Source of the DNA: Legionella sheltonii
GTDB taxonomy: Bacteria; Pseudomonadota; Gammaproteobacteria; Legionellales; Legionellaceae
DNA: 64,000 nucleotides
Direction of reading: 5' to 3'
Assembly (NCBI RefSeq): GCF_026191355.1
Contig: NZ_JAPHOQ010000012.1
Location: 1 to 64,000 of the forward strand
The stretch's first letter is position 1. The number at the start of each line of letters is the position of its first letter. Made by a program: the position numbers and the translations under genes. The notes beneath the pieces are model-generated. The model was not told the DNA's origin and did no database searches. It worked only from the letters and a program-made list of their open reading frames with translations. This document shows, one piece after another, positions 45,201-53,989 of this stretch.

Positions 45201-45493
45201 GTGAATACAAAAGAAAACCTGTGGATGCAATTTATGAGGCTGCGCTATTACGTTTTAGACCGATTTTGATGACGACTATGGCTTCAATGCTAGGCGCAAT
45301 CCCTTTAGCCCTTAGTAACGGTATCGGCGGCGAGTTACGACGCCCATTAGGAATTGCGATTATTGGTGGTCTAATGGTTAGTCAATTAGTTACTTTGTAC
45401 ACAACTCCAATTATCTATCTGACGTTTGATCGATTATCACGCAAAGTAATGAGTTATCGCAGTAACACGGATAAAGTGGGGGGAGAGGTATGA
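42266..45493 (+). CDS. mdtB: RND efflux pump subunit (MdtB-like), 1075 aa
   Basis: A proton-driven inner-membrane pump of the HAE1 RND family with 12 helices and two large periplasmic loops. FIARAIATSLLMFAIFLSG is the first helix; GLTIAAGFVVDDAIVMIEN holds the proton-relay Asp pair in helix 4; the C-terminal repeat ends with LRRPLGIAIIGGLMVSQ. Two adjacent, distinct pump genes (this and the next) indicate a heteromeric MdtBC-type trimer. It is about 35-40 residues longer than its partner because of a Ser/Thr-rich insert (about residues 780-825: NSSPRTSSVTNASSPG and following) in the second periplasmic loop. It overlaps both neighbours by 4 bases. Substrates in MdtBC include bile salts and novobiocin; here unknown. 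Confidence 0.92.
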   Translation: MSISGPFIARAIATSLLMFAIFLSGVLSYKLLPVSALPDVEYPTIQVSTFYPGASPYVMSTTVTAPLERQFGQMPGLEQMTSNSSYGSSIITLQFKLDLSLDVAEQEVQQSINAASSYLPADLPNPPVYSKVNPADTPILSLALTSKTIPLTQVEDYAETRLVPKISQLTGVGLVSLGGGHRPAVRIQANPNALSAYGLTLEDLRAIVMASNVNTAKGSFSGPRLAYTINSNDQLLSAEAYRPLIVSYQNGAPVRLSDIAHVIDGAENTMQEAWMNNEPAIIVNVQRQPGANVIEVAQRVKHLLSRMQSAIPAGMEIKVLTDRTLSIQASVKNVQFELLLSVALVVMVIFLFLRKLPATIIPSISVPLALVGTLGLMYLLGFSLNNLTLMGLTIAAGFVVDDAIVMIENIMRYIEHGEKPLVAAVKGAEQIGFTIISLSISLIAVLIPLLFMGDVVGRLFREFALTLTITIAISAFVSLTLTPMLCSRILKPESESKSNDLQKFLERNLNYLIEQYKLSLRWVLSRQPLILVIFFVTIIITGILLFLIPKGFFPIQDTGVIQGISVAADSVSFQEMANRQKALAKAVLSDPAVESLSSFIGIDGTNITLNSGRILINLKPFDERPGVAEVISRLQSKVRNVVGATLYMQPVQDLTIDTLTSRTEFQYSVNGPDLQEVTQWSKLMLQRMQKLPALKDVNSDQQNLGLVTELNVDRDTAYRLGISMQMVDDTLYDSFGQRQISTMFTQRNQYRVVLEVLPELQKEPIAFDNIYINSTVYNSSPRTSSVTNASSPGINYPTVNSLGALITPGSVSSSITTSSGSVPIKTIASVKQTVGPLVIAHKDQFPSATLSFNLSKNGSLGEAVKQIDEMRKNLDLPLSITADFQGTAKSFQNALANEGWLIVAAVVVVYIVLGVLYESYIHPLTILSTLPSATMGALLALYLTNNEFSIIALIAIILLIGIVLKNAIMMIDFALEQEREYKRKPVDAIYEAALLRFRPILMTTMASMLGAIPLALSNGIGGELRRPLGIAIIGGLMVSQLVTLYTTPIIYLTFDRLSRKVMSYRSNTDKVGGEV

Positions 45494-48400
45494 ATTTATC
45501 CTCTTTATTTATTCATAAACCCATAGGAACAATATTACTTGCCTTTGGACTGAGTTTTGCGGGTATCCTCGCATTTAATTTTTTACCTGTGGCTCCTTTA
45601 CCACAAATTGATTTTCCCACAATTACAGTTCAAGCTCAGTTACCGGGCGGAAGTCCGGAAGTAATGGCCACTTCAGTAGCCGCTCCCTTAGAACGTCAGA
45701 TTGGGCTTATTGCGGGAATCACTCAACTGACTTCATCGAGTACCTTAGGACAATCGATGATAACGGTTCAATTTGACTTATCTCGCAATATTGATGGAGC
45801 TGCGCGGGACATACAGGCAGCTATTAACGCCTCTTTAAGTCAATTACCCACGAATTTGACGAATAACCCAACCTATCGCAAGGTAAATCCTGCTGATGCG
45901 CCGATTATGATTATTGCCTTGACCTCAGATAAAAAAAGCCCTGGCCAATTGTATGATGTAGCATCTACCTTTTTGCAACAAAAAATTTTGCGAAGTGAAG
46001 GAGTAGGGCAAGTAAACGTCGGTGGAAGCTCTTTGCCTGCTGTACGGGTTGAAATCAATCCGACTGCATTAAACAGTTATGGATTAGGATTGACGCAACT
46101 TGCCAATGCAATTGCTGCTGCTAATTTAAACCAAGCAAAAGGTCAATTGATTCGTGAGGATTTAGCCTCAACAATTAAAAGTAATGATCAAATACTCAAG
46201 GCTGCCGGATACGCTCCCCTTATTATTAGTTATTATAACAATCAACCAGTGCGGCTTTCTGATGTAGCTGATGTTATTGATTCAGTTGCTGATGTTCATA
46301 ATGCGGGTATCTCTAATGGAAAACCTGCTGTTTTGCTGGTTTTGTTTAAAGAGCCAGGCGCCAATATAATCAAAACAGTTGACAGCATAAAAGCAATGTT
46401 GCCACAACTTGAAGCGTCAATTCCCAGTGACATTAAATTAAATATTTTAATGGATAGAACAACAACAATTCGAACATCATTGCACGATGTCGAAATTACC
46501 TTACTTATTGCAATGTGTTTGGTAATTTTTGTTACCTATTTCTTTCTTGGCAGCATACGTGCCATGATGATTCCTGGAATTGCTGTACCATTGTCTTTGC
46601 TTGGTACCTTCGCAGTTATGAAATTATTAAACTACAGTCTCGATAATTTATCGCTGATGGCATTAACCATTTCAACTGGCTTTGTAGTGGATGATGCGGT
46701 TGTTGTACTTGAAAATATTTCTCGCCATATTGGCATGGGTAAAAAACCATTCCAGGCAGCTTTAGATGGCTCTAAAGAAATTGGTTTTACTGTATTATCA
46801 ATCAGTATTTCATTAGTTGCAGTTTTTATTCCCATCCTGCTGATGGGGGGAATAGTTGGACGTCTATTCCGTGAGTTTGTGGTTACGCTTTCACTGGCAA
46901 TCATTATCTCTATGGCTGTTTCATTAACTTTGACGCCAATGATGTGCTCACGAATGCTTGATGCAGATGAGGGTGAAAAGGATCACTTTTTTATACGTTT
47001 TAATGAATATATCAGAATGCATTATGCACGGGGCCTGCGTTGGGCATTATACCACCCCATACTCATGATAGTGATAACTTTGGGTACTATTTTACTGACT
47101 ACTTATTTATTTATTATCATTCCCAAAGGTTTTTTCCCCCAACAGAATACCGGCAGAATTGTGGGGTCATTACAGGCTGATCAAAATATTTCATTTGATG
47201 CAATGAAAAAAAAATTAATTCAATTTGTTTCTGAAATTCGTAAAGATCCTGCAGTAGAAAATGTAGCTGCTTTTATAGGGAGCGGTCCAGGGAATAATAC
47301 GGCAAATACTGGGTCTGTATTTATTATGATGAAGTCATCTGTACTCAATAAAGAGACTACAGATGAGTTGAAGGACAGGTTACGAGCGAATTTATCTCAT
47401 ATTTCTGGGGCAACACTCTATATGCAAGCAGCGCAGGATTTGACTCTAGGTGGGAGACAGAGTGCGGCACAATTTCAATACACCGTGTCGGCTGATAATT
47501 TAAAGGATCTTGCGACTTGGACACCCCTAATTATGCAAAACTTGTCAAAACTACATGGGATTGTTGACCTGAATAATGATCAGCTAAATCATGGGTTGCA
47601 AGTCTTTGTAAATGTAGATCATGACACCGCTTCTCGTTTTGGGCTTACACCGGAGCAAATTGATAACGTGTTATATAATGCCTTTGGGCAAAGTCAAATT
47701 TCAGTGATGTATATGCCCATGAACCAATATTACGTAGTAATGAATGTGGCGGAAAAATATTGGCAATATCCCAAAGTGTTGGAGGAAATTTATGTTAATT
47801 CCCCTGATGGCAATAAAGTCCCTTTATCTACATTTGCGCGTTTCGAACAAGGGGCAACTTTGTTGTCTGTCAATCATCAAGGTCAGGCTCCAGCAGCAAC
47901 ATTCTCGTTTAATTTAGCTCCAGGTACCTCTTTAGGTGGGGCGGTACATAAAGTGACGCAAATCATTAATAAAATGAATTTACCCCCAACGATGCGTGGG
48001 GCATTTCAAGGAACAGCCCAAGCATTTCAGGAGTCTTTTGCGAACGAAAAATTTTTGATTATGAGTGCTATTCTCGCTGTTTATGTTGTGTTGGGAATGC
48101 TTTATGAAAGTTTGATTCATCCGATTACTATTTTATCTACTTTACCCTCAGCAGGGGTTGGTGCATTACTGGCTTTAATGTTGTTCCATTCAGACTTAAG
48201 TATTATTGCTCTTATTGGAATGATCCTTCTTATTGGTATAGTGAAAAAAAATGCCATTATGATGATAGATTTTGCTTTAGAGGCTGAGCGCAAGGAAAAT
48301 AAATCACCGCGCGAAGCGATTTATGAAGCAGCATTATTACGTTTTCGTCCAATCATGATGACTACTATGGCGGCTATATTAGGCGCTATGCCTCTGGTCA

Positions 48401-48588
48401 TCGGCTTTGGTGTGGGTTCTGAATTACGGCGACCGCTTGGAATCGCAATTGTTGGCGGCTTAATCGTAAGTCAGCTGTTAACACTGTACACTACCCCAGT
48501 CATTTATTTGGCAATGGATACTGCAGGATTACGTGTGCGTCATTTTATAAAACGATTTAAGTTACGAGGTGCCTATGGCCACTCATAA
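45490..48588 (+). CDS. mdtC: RND efflux pump subunit (MdtC-like), 1032 aa
   Basis: The second pump subunit. MNLSSLFIHKPIGTILLAFG is the usual MdtC-like start, LTISTGFVVDDAVVVLENISRH carries the helix-4 Asp pair, and LRRPLGIAIVGGLIVSQLLTLYTTPVIYL closes the second repeat (blocks as seen at residues about 400 and 980). Length equals that of typical MdtC (about 1025). Its ATG overlaps the stop of the preceding gene (GTATGA), and its end overlaps the outer-membrane factor gene by about 14 bases, so all four products are translationally coupled. Confidence 0.92.
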   Translation: MNLSSLFIHKPIGTILLAFGLSFAGILAFNFLPVAPLPQIDFPTITVQAQLPGGSPEVMATSVAAPLERQIGLIAGITQLTSSSTLGQSMITVQFDLSRNIDGAARDIQAAINASLSQLPTNLTNNPTYRKVNPADAPIMIIALTSDKKSPGQLYDVASTFLQQKILRSEGVGQVNVGGSSLPAVRVEINPTALNSYGLGLTQLANAIAAANLNQAKGQLIREDLASTIKSNDQILKAAGYAPLIISYYNNQPVRLSDVADVIDSVADVHNAGISNGKPAVLLVLFKEPGANIIKTVDSIKAMLPQLEASIPSDIKLNILMDRTTTIRTSLHDVEITLLIAMCLVIFVTYFFLGSIRAMMIPGIAVPLSLLGTFAVMKLLNYSLDNLSLMALTISTGFVVDDAVVVLENISRHIGMGKKPFQAALDGSKEIGFTVLSISISLVAVFIPILLMGGIVGRLFREFVVTLSLAIIISMAVSLTLTPMMCSRMLDADEGEKDHFFIRFNEYIRMHYARGLRWALYHPILMIVITLGTILLTTYLFIIIPKGFFPQQNTGRIVGSLQADQNISFDAMKKKLIQFVSEIRKDPAVENVAAFIGSGPGNNTANTGSVFIMMKSSVLNKETTDELKDRLRANLSHISGATLYMQAAQDLTLGGRQSAAQFQYTVSADNLKDLATWTPLIMQNLSKLHGIVDLNNDQLNHGLQVFVNVDHDTASRFGLTPEQIDNVLYNAFGQSQISVMYMPMNQYYVVMNVAEKYWQYPKVLEEIYVNSPDGNKVPLSTFARFEQGATLLSVNHQGQAPAATFSFNLAPGTSLGGAVHKVTQIINKMNLPPTMRGAFQGTAQAFQESFANEKFLIMSAILAVYVVLGMLYESLIHPITILSTLPSAGVGALLALMLFHSDLSIIALIGMILLIGIVKKNAIMMIDFALEAERKENKSPREAIYEAALLRFRPIMMTTMAAILGAMPLVIGFGVGSELRRPLGIAIVGGLIVSQLLTLYTTPVIYLAMDTAGLRVRHFIKRFKLRGAYGHS

Positions 48589-50113
48589 ACGATTAAGATC
48601 GCTACAATCTTTTAAGAAATTCAAGTTTTTTTTATTTTTAGCACTGTCTTCTTGCATATTTTCTTCTTGTATGGTCGGTCCTAATTATGTACCTCCAAAA
48701 CTTGTAGTACCGCCACATTTTAAAGAAGCCAAAGGCAAAACAGAAATTGGAACCAAGCGTAAAAATTGGAAACCTATCCAGCCCCAGGATGATAGGGACA
48801 GAGGTGAATGGTGGAAGGTTTTTAATGATCCAGTATTGAATGATCTGGAGAATCAGTTGTATCACTACAACCAAAGTATTGTGAATGCTGAGGCAAACTT
48901 CCGACAGTCGCTCGCAATTGTTGACCAGGCTCGGGCGAGTTTGTATCCCACGCTAGTTGGTGCCTTTAGTTTATTTGAACAACGTCAAGCTGGAGGGTCG
49001 ACATCTATTATCACTACCTCTGGAACTACAGGAACGGCAACGACCAATATTGTACCTGCAGCAAAAACCACAACAATTTATACCGCTTTTTTGAATGCAA
49101 CTTGGGAACCCGATCTTTGGGGACTTGTGCGTCGAACCATAGAGGCAGATCTTTCTTTAGCAGAATCTAATGAAGCATTGATCGGTGTGACGCGTTTATC
49201 CGCTCAAGGTGCTTTAGCACAATATTATTTTGAATTACGTACATTGGATAAGGTGCAAAAGTATTTAGATGATACGGTGATTGCTTATAGAAACATTTTA
49301 CAATTTACAAAAAATCAATACAAATCGGGGGTTGTATCACGTGCCAATGTGGTTCAAGCTCAAATCCAGCTCGAAGCGGCTCAAGCATCAGCGATTAATA
49401 ACGGTATTTTACGCGGTCAATACGAACATGCAATTGCTGTATTGATGGGACGTCCACCTGCTTATTTTACGCTAAAACCAGTGATTATTAAATTAAAACC
49501 ACCACCAATTCCCTTGCAAGTCCCTAGCGTTTGGCTGGAACGAAGGCCTGATATTGCACAAGCCGAGCGTTTGGTGCAACAAGCCAGTGCGTTAATTGGA
49601 GTCGCCGTTGCTGCCTATTTTCCTAATTTAACTCTAACTGGAACCATTAGTGCTGCTGGGCACAGCTTTCATCAACTGATTCACAAACCTGCAATCAGTT
49701 GGTCTACTGGTTTTCAACTGGCAGAAACTATTTTAGATGGAGGCTATCGTTCTGCGGGAGTGAGGGCGGCAAAAGCACAATACATGGCTCAGGTCGCCAA
49801 TTACCGTCAAGTAGTGCTCTCTGCTTTTCAAAACGTGGAGGATAATTTGATTTCTTTACGTCTTTTGGAACAACAAAGTCTAGTTCAAGATAAAGAAGCA
49901 GCCGATGCGCTTTTCGCACTCAAAATAGTTAAAAATCAATATGAGGCAGGAACTGTTACTTATGCTAATGTCCTTACTGCTCAGATCAGTGCACTTGCAG
50001 CAGAACAGGCAGCAACACAAGTAGATGGCCTACAAATGGCTTCTACTGTGGGTTTGGTTAAAGCTCTAGGAGGGGGCTGGGTAGCGAGTGTAGTATTACC
50101 CCCTAAAAGGTAA
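48575..50113 (+). CDS. NodT-family outer-membrane efflux lipoprotein
   Basis: The TolC-like channel of the operon. The signal peptide ends in a lipobox (SSCIFSSC) followed by MVGPNYVPPK, the standard NodT/OprM lipoprotein start. Two outer-membrane efflux repeats follow with GEWWKVFNDPVLNDLE, YKSGVVSRANVVQAQ, VPSVWLERRPDIAQAERLV and YEAGTVTYANVLTAQ. The ATG at 48575 has GAGG 5 bases upstream and is preferred to the GTG at 48569. Having the channel gene inside the operon differs from E. coli MdtABC, which uses TolC, and makes this pump self-sufficient. Confidence 0.91.
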   Translation: MATHKRLRSLQSFKKFKFFLFLALSSCIFSSCMVGPNYVPPKLVVPPHFKEAKGKTEIGTKRKNWKPIQPQDDRDRGEWWKVFNDPVLNDLENQLYHYNQSIVNAEANFRQSLAIVDQARASLYPTLVGAFSLFEQRQAGGSTSIITTSGTTGTATTNIVPAAKTTTIYTAFLNATWEPDLWGLVRRTIEADLSLAESNEALIGVTRLSAQGALAQYYFELRTLDKVQKYLDDTVIAYRNILQFTKNQYKSGVVSRANVVQAQIQLEAAQASAINNGILRGQYEHAIAVLMGRPPAYFTLKPVIIKLKPPPIPLQVPSVWLERRPDIAQAERLVQQASALIGVAVAAYFPNLTLTGTISAAGHSFHQLIHKPAISWSTGFQLAETILDGGYRSAGVRAAKAQYMAQVANYRQVVLSAFQNVEDNLISLRLLEQQSLVQDKEAADALFALKIVKNQYEAGTVTYANVLTAQISALAAEQAATQVDGLQMASTVGLVKALGGGWVASVVLPPKR

Positions 50114-50419
50114 AAAACTAAGGGAACTCCATTTCTATGAATTGACTTTTTGAGTGTCATCTTGAGGCGGGTTGTCTCTTGGATTTGTTCAAATATTTTT
50201 CTTGTGGACGTTTTAAAAATCGTGAATCTTCGATGCGTATCAATGATCGTTACATTTGCGCCTTGGGAGTTTAGAAACCTCAAGGTTGGCTTAATGATCG
50301 CTCATTAACTATGTAATGAATTTCAATTCAGTATCTGGTTTAAATTTTTTATATTAATAAATTGACATCAACAAATCATCTCTTTAGCATGGGCAAAAAC
50401 TAAACGCAATGAGGGATGT
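50114..50419. other. intergenic region, no supported gene
   Basis: These 306 bases between the efflux operon and the first Gly/Ala-rich membrane protein hold no coding sequence I can support. A minus-strand frame crosses it (to about 50283) but its 3' half overlaps the conserved end of the efflux lipoprotein and it matches no family I know. The final 60 bases are AT-rich with a GAGGG ribosome site, and should hold the promoter of the next gene. Confidence 0.4.
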
Positions 50420-50938
50420 ATGTTAGGATTAATCAGTTTAGATGAGATTAGCTATGTACTTAATGATCGGGATGATCCCAATCATTTATTGTCAGGTGAA
50501 GCAAAAAGATTTATTGAGATTTATAAAAAGCGGCCATGCTTTTTTAAGCCCTATGACGATGGTAAAGAATTTGTTGGCGGTTTAATCGCGTCGGTTATTT
50601 ATCCATTAGGATTTGCGGCTTTAGGTTTAGTTGGAATTATAGCGGGCGTGGTTTTGCCTTTTGCTGCCCTGGGAAGTTGGTTTGTTGGTATAGGGGCTGG
50701 AGTATTGGGTTACACTCCATTACACAATGATGCGCTTACTGCTGCCAGCCAATTCTTATCTTTTACCGGTTATGCGCTTGCAAACGCAGCAGCAAGCCTT
50801 TTATTGGCGGTTTTGAGTATTCCATGCTCTTTAATTACGTTGGCTACTCGTAGTCTCGCTACCGTCGGTGCTGATGTGCTTGAATGTATGAATGAGGCAT
50901 CTACTACTACTGAAATCCAGACTAGTATGCTTATTTAA
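50420..50938 (+). CDS. hypothetical membrane protein, 172 aa (tandem paralogue A)
   Basis: A short soluble N-terminus (about 1-55) with the shared segment IYKKRPCFFKPYDDGKEF is followed by three or four hydrophobic Gly/Ala-rich helices (about 55-150) that end in LLLAVLSIPCSLITLATRSLATVGA. I do not recognise a family. The next gene encodes a paralogue with the same plan. The hydrophobic repeats recall Legionella membrane-targeted proteins, but there is no signal peptide. GAGGG precedes the ATG. A role cannot be assigned. Confidence 0.6.
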   Translation: MLGLISLDEISYVLNDRDDPNHLLSGEAKRFIEIYKKRPCFFKPYDDGKEFVGGLIASVIYPLGFAALGLVGIIAGVVLPFAALGSWFVGIGAGVLGYTPLHNDALTAASQFLSFTGYALANAAASLLLAVLSIPCSLITLATRSLATVGADVLECMNEASTTTEIQTSMLI

Positions 50939-51142
50939 GAGAAACAAATAACTCCCTTTTTATTGTGGGCTTTGTGAATGGTTTGGAAAAATATGATCAC
51001 TGCAAAAAAAATTATTTGTCATTCCTGGGAAGGCACCAATCAAATGGGACATATGTCCAACTGATGAATGAATTCCCCTTGTGGGATTGAACTTAAATTC
51101 AACAAAGCTCGCTTTGGGAGAAAGGCGGGGAGGAGGATATTG

Positions 51143-51682
51143 ATGCTTTATTTACTCGGTGAAAAAGAACTCTATTACATTTTTGATGGACAAACCATTA
51201 AAGAGATCAAAAATAGATCGGTTGAAACCTACAGAAATCGCCCTGGTTTTTTTACTCCCTATGAAAATGTTTGTGAGTTCGGGGGCGAATTAATTGCCCC
51301 TGGTTTTTATCCATTTTGTGGTCTTGTTCTCTCTGGGTTTTCTGCATTTGCTTTTATGGCTTCGGCTGTTGCTTGCATGGGGACATACCTTATTGCTGCT
51401 GGCGCTGACTTATTTGGTGCTACAGAGTTCCGAAACAATGTACTTGAATTAGCTGGATTCGCACTCTATTTTACCGGAGTAGCTCTTTCAACATCTGCTG
51501 TGGGTGCTTTACTGGCCATCATAAGTTTTCCTCACAGTTTACTCTCTATAGCTACTCGATCAATGAGTACATTAATTGCTGCAAGTTCAGGAACTTCTGG
51601 TGCAGCAGAAACGGCGCAAGTGGTGATTGACGCTGAGAGGAATACAGCTGAGGATTGTGCGAGAGGGTATTGTCTTTCTTAG
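51143..51682 (+). CDS. hypothetical membrane protein, 179 aa (tandem paralogue B)
   Basis: It aligns with the preceding gene over its whole length: TYRNRPGFFTPYENVCEFGG against IYKKRPCFFKPYDDGKEFVG, and LLAIISFPHSLLSIATRSMSTL against LLAVLSIPCSLITLATRSLATV. The ATG at 51143 is chosen because a strong GGGAGGAGG site lies 6 bases upstream and this start matches paralogue A; an upstream in-frame ATG at 51068 adds 25 basic residues without counterpart. The stop codon abuts the stop of the convergent coiled-coil gene with no spacer, so there is no terminator between them. Confidence 0.6.
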   Translation: MLYLLGEKELYYIFDGQTIKEIKNRSVETYRNRPGFFTPYENVCEFGGELIAPGFYPFCGLVLSGFSAFAFMASAVACMGTYLIAAGADLFGATEFRNNVLELAGFALYFTGVALSTSAVGALLAIISFPHSLLSIATRSMSTLIAASSGTSGAAETAQVVIDAERNTAEDCARGYCLS

Positions 51683-52066
51683 CTAAGCCCTTTTTTTCTG
51701 AGGGTTCTCTTCTCGTTGCAAATAATGCTCTATCATTTTTAATTCCATTTTAACGCGAGTAATTTTTTCATGTAACTTACTTTGGAGTTCCTGACAGTTT
51801 TTAAGATCTAGAGTCATCGCTTCTTTTTTTTCTTGCTGCTGCATAAGGAAATTAAGCCAATTGATTTCAATTTCGGGATTCATACTGAGCGAGTTAGGGA
51901 CAATTTGATTGATTTGCTCTTCAATGTGTTGAATTTGATGTTCGAGCTCTTGCTTTTGGTGTTGCACTGCATGTAAATGCAAATCAAGATCATTGAATTG
52001 TTTGTTTAATTTGTTAATTAGGCTAACGAGTGACTTATTCATTGTAAGGTTGGCGTTCATTTTCAA
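51683..52066 (-). CDS. small coiled-coil protein, about 127 aa
   Basis: Nearly the whole protein is a charged coiled coil with heptad Leu/Ile spacing (LINKLNKQFNDLDLHLHAV, KQELEHQIQHIEEQINQIV, ELQSKLHEKITRVKMELKMI). The overall look is that of FliJ/YscO-type stalk proteins or small structural factors, but there is no flagellar or type III gene nearby, so I leave it unnamed. Starts are possible at 52066 (TTG), 52060 (ATG, MNANLTMNKS) and later Met residues. It converges on paralogue B with adjoining stop codons. The gene is AT-rich like its surroundings. Confidence 0.6.
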   Translation of the reverse strand: MKMNANLTMNKSLVSLINKLNKQFNDLDLHLHAVQHQKQELEHQIQHIEEQINQIVPNSLSMNPEIEINWLNFLMQQQEKKEAMTLDLKNCQELQSKLHEKITRVKMELKMIEHYLQREENPQKKRA

Positions 52067-52323
52067 TTCATGTATCCGTTCTAAGGTTCGATTTTAGAGC
52101 TTAAAATTTCCACAAAGTAAATATTTAAAATGCTGATTAAATCAAACTGATACAATGAAAACAACCCCACATAAGAAAATTGAAGAAAAATCTTCTCTAA
52201 GTGATTGATATTGAATATTTTGAGTTAAATGATTTGGAATTCAAAATGTGATTAATATGATTGTTAATTGTTCATTGAAGTTGTTAGAATACACACAAAA
52301 TTGCCTGCTAAAAGAGATACCTA

Positions 52324-53817
52324 ATGAAAGAAATCACCTTAACCGCCATCTTTGAAGGAACTATCTACGAAATTGAAAAACCTCATACCCATTTGCATCG
52401 GGTTTTGATGGAGGATTGTAAGGGACAACGTATCCGCTCAGCCAAAGAGCTTAATCAAGATAAAGATACTACTCATTATAAAATGGGTTTTAATGGTTGT
52501 GGTATTGATTATGGTTACAAAGGGGTTTTATTTGGTGTCGGATTGGAGGAGCAAAGTGATCAAGTTGTTGAAGTGGTCAAAAAGCTGATTCAAGACGGAT
52601 ATAAAGTAAAGTTAAACTGCATTGGCTTAAGTCGAGGTGGAATTGCGGCGATTTTGGCAACCCTCAAATTATCCCAAGTTGATCGCTTTCATCTGGAAAC
52701 GAATCTACTTCTTTTAGATCCTGTACCAGGTAATTTATTTTACACGGCTTTTTTAGATTTTTTTAAATATTCATTGGCGAATCGTACGGTTGATTTATCT
52801 GGCTCTAAAAACTTAAATTATGTTGAAACACTGTATCCCTATCTTGAGGTAGGTGATGATACTGGCGAATTTGTGGATCACGTTCTTGCTAAATTCCATA
52901 TACCCATAAGGCCTACTTATCCCAAACATTGCGAAGTGAGAGAAGAGGTTATTTTAGGAGCTCATTTAAAGGCTTTCCAGGATCTTAACAAAGAGAATGA
53001 TGCGAAACATTTGATTTATGGGGTTGATGTCATTCCTGTAATTAGGAAACTCAGTAAAGCGATTATGTACCAATTCTTGGGTCGAGTGGGCAGCTTGGCA
53101 AAGTTGGGAGAAAATGTTGAACAATCTGAGATCATTAACGAGTTTGAACGAGAGCGAAATAAATGGACACAAACTCTGACAAATATTATTAAGAATATTA
53201 TTCCTAAAAGTAGAAAGTTACATTCGCAGGATGGTTCTAAAATAACAGTTTCGAATACCGCCAAATATCTAAATAAAACGCACCGTGAACTTATTGATAC
53301 AAGGTCTAATGATCCCGATGAATTATGTTTAAAAGTAGAACCGGAACGAATCCATTTAGAAAAGAAAAAAAATCAATTAACCAAAGCAGACTTATCTGAT
53401 TTAATAGAAGTTATCCAAAATAATATGACCGTTGAAAGCAAACAAGGTAGAAAGGGACAACTATTAAGAAAAATTAAAACAGAGCTGGAAAATGGAGCAT
53501 TTTATAGTGAAGAGCAGTTGAGTTTTATACTTAGAGATATTCTCGCAATTGGATTACAAAGAGACCGTTACCGCTATAGCTTTTATAAGACAACTGCCTC
53601 TGGTTTAGCATTGGTTAACGCATTGAATCAATCGAGATTTAATGCAATCAAAGAGTTGATGCAATCTGATGATAAGCCAATTGAATACGCTGATCTCAGT
53701 GCTTATGTGTTGGGTAGAGCTGATCCAGTCCATTTCAATAGTCAAGATAGGGATATAAATCTTTCTCAAGTTGAACGGCATGGGTTAGGAGAAGACGGAT
53801 ACAGTCTGCTGATTTAG
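52324..53817 (+). CDS. lipase-fold orphan protein (DUF2235-like N-terminus), 497 aa
   Basis: The N-terminal 200 residues look like an alpha/beta-hydrolase of the DUF2235 type found in type VI phospholipase effectors: an opening strand with FEGT, GFNGCGIDYGYKGVLFGVGLE, the nucleophile elbow CIGLSRGGIAAIL (Ser103) and LLLDPVPGN, which could carry the catalytic Asp. The C-terminal 300 residues are mostly helical and highly charged, without recognised domain. No signal peptide. A plausible promoter precedes it (TTGTTA, 18 bases, TAGAAT, ending about 52291). In Legionella such proteins are often Dot/Icm substrates; this is inference. No immunity-like or VgrG-like partner is present, which argues against a type VI effector. 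Confidence 0.65.
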   Translation: MKEITLTAIFEGTIYEIEKPHTHLHRVLMEDCKGQRIRSAKELNQDKDTTHYKMGFNGCGIDYGYKGVLFGVGLEEQSDQVVEVVKKLIQDGYKVKLNCIGLSRGGIAAILATLKLSQVDRFHLETNLLLLDPVPGNLFYTAFLDFFKYSLANRTVDLSGSKNLNYVETLYPYLEVGDDTGEFVDHVLAKFHIPIRPTYPKHCEVREEVILGAHLKAFQDLNKENDAKHLIYGVDVIPVIRKLSKAIMYQFLGRVGSLAKLGENVEQSEIINEFERERNKWTQTLTNIIKNIIPKSRKLHSQDGSKITVSNTAKYLNKTHRELIDTRSNDPDELCLKVEPERIHLEKKKNQLTKADLSDLIEVIQNNMTVESKQGRKGQLLRKIKTELENGAFYSEEQLSFILRDILAIGLQRDRYRYSFYKTTASGLALVNALNQSRFNAIKELMQSDDKPIEYADLSAYVLGRADPVHFNSQDRDINLSQVERHGLGEDGYSLLI

Positions 53818-53989
53818 AATCTTGTTGAGCGGTGCAGCTCAAGATATCAGTCAAATAGCGAAGACAATCAGGGAAGAAAGCAATGCAACTAAAGAAAAAA
53901 ATGAGAATATTATTTTATGTTATTAAAAGACTGCGTCGTGTTTTTTCAAGAGAACTATTCCGTTTTTTTGTTGCAGTAGGGTTGGCGGA

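Noticed and set aside
42314..46904. Several minus-strand frames of 60-90 codons inside the pump genes
   Set aside because: All are shadows of the conserved RND reading frames.
49981..50283. Minus-strand frame of 100 codons after the efflux operon
   Set aside because: Half of it overlaps the conserved 3' end of the outer-membrane lipoprotein and it matches no known family.
51683..52066. FliJ or YscO identity for the coiled-coil protein
   Set aside because: Only general coiled-coil character supports it and no flagellar or type III gene is near.
52252..52268. Two TTAAT blocks upstream of the lipase-fold gene resembling a PmrA box
   Set aside because: The PmrA consensus needs the two TTAAT cores 11 bases apart; here they are 12 apart and the flanks do not match.
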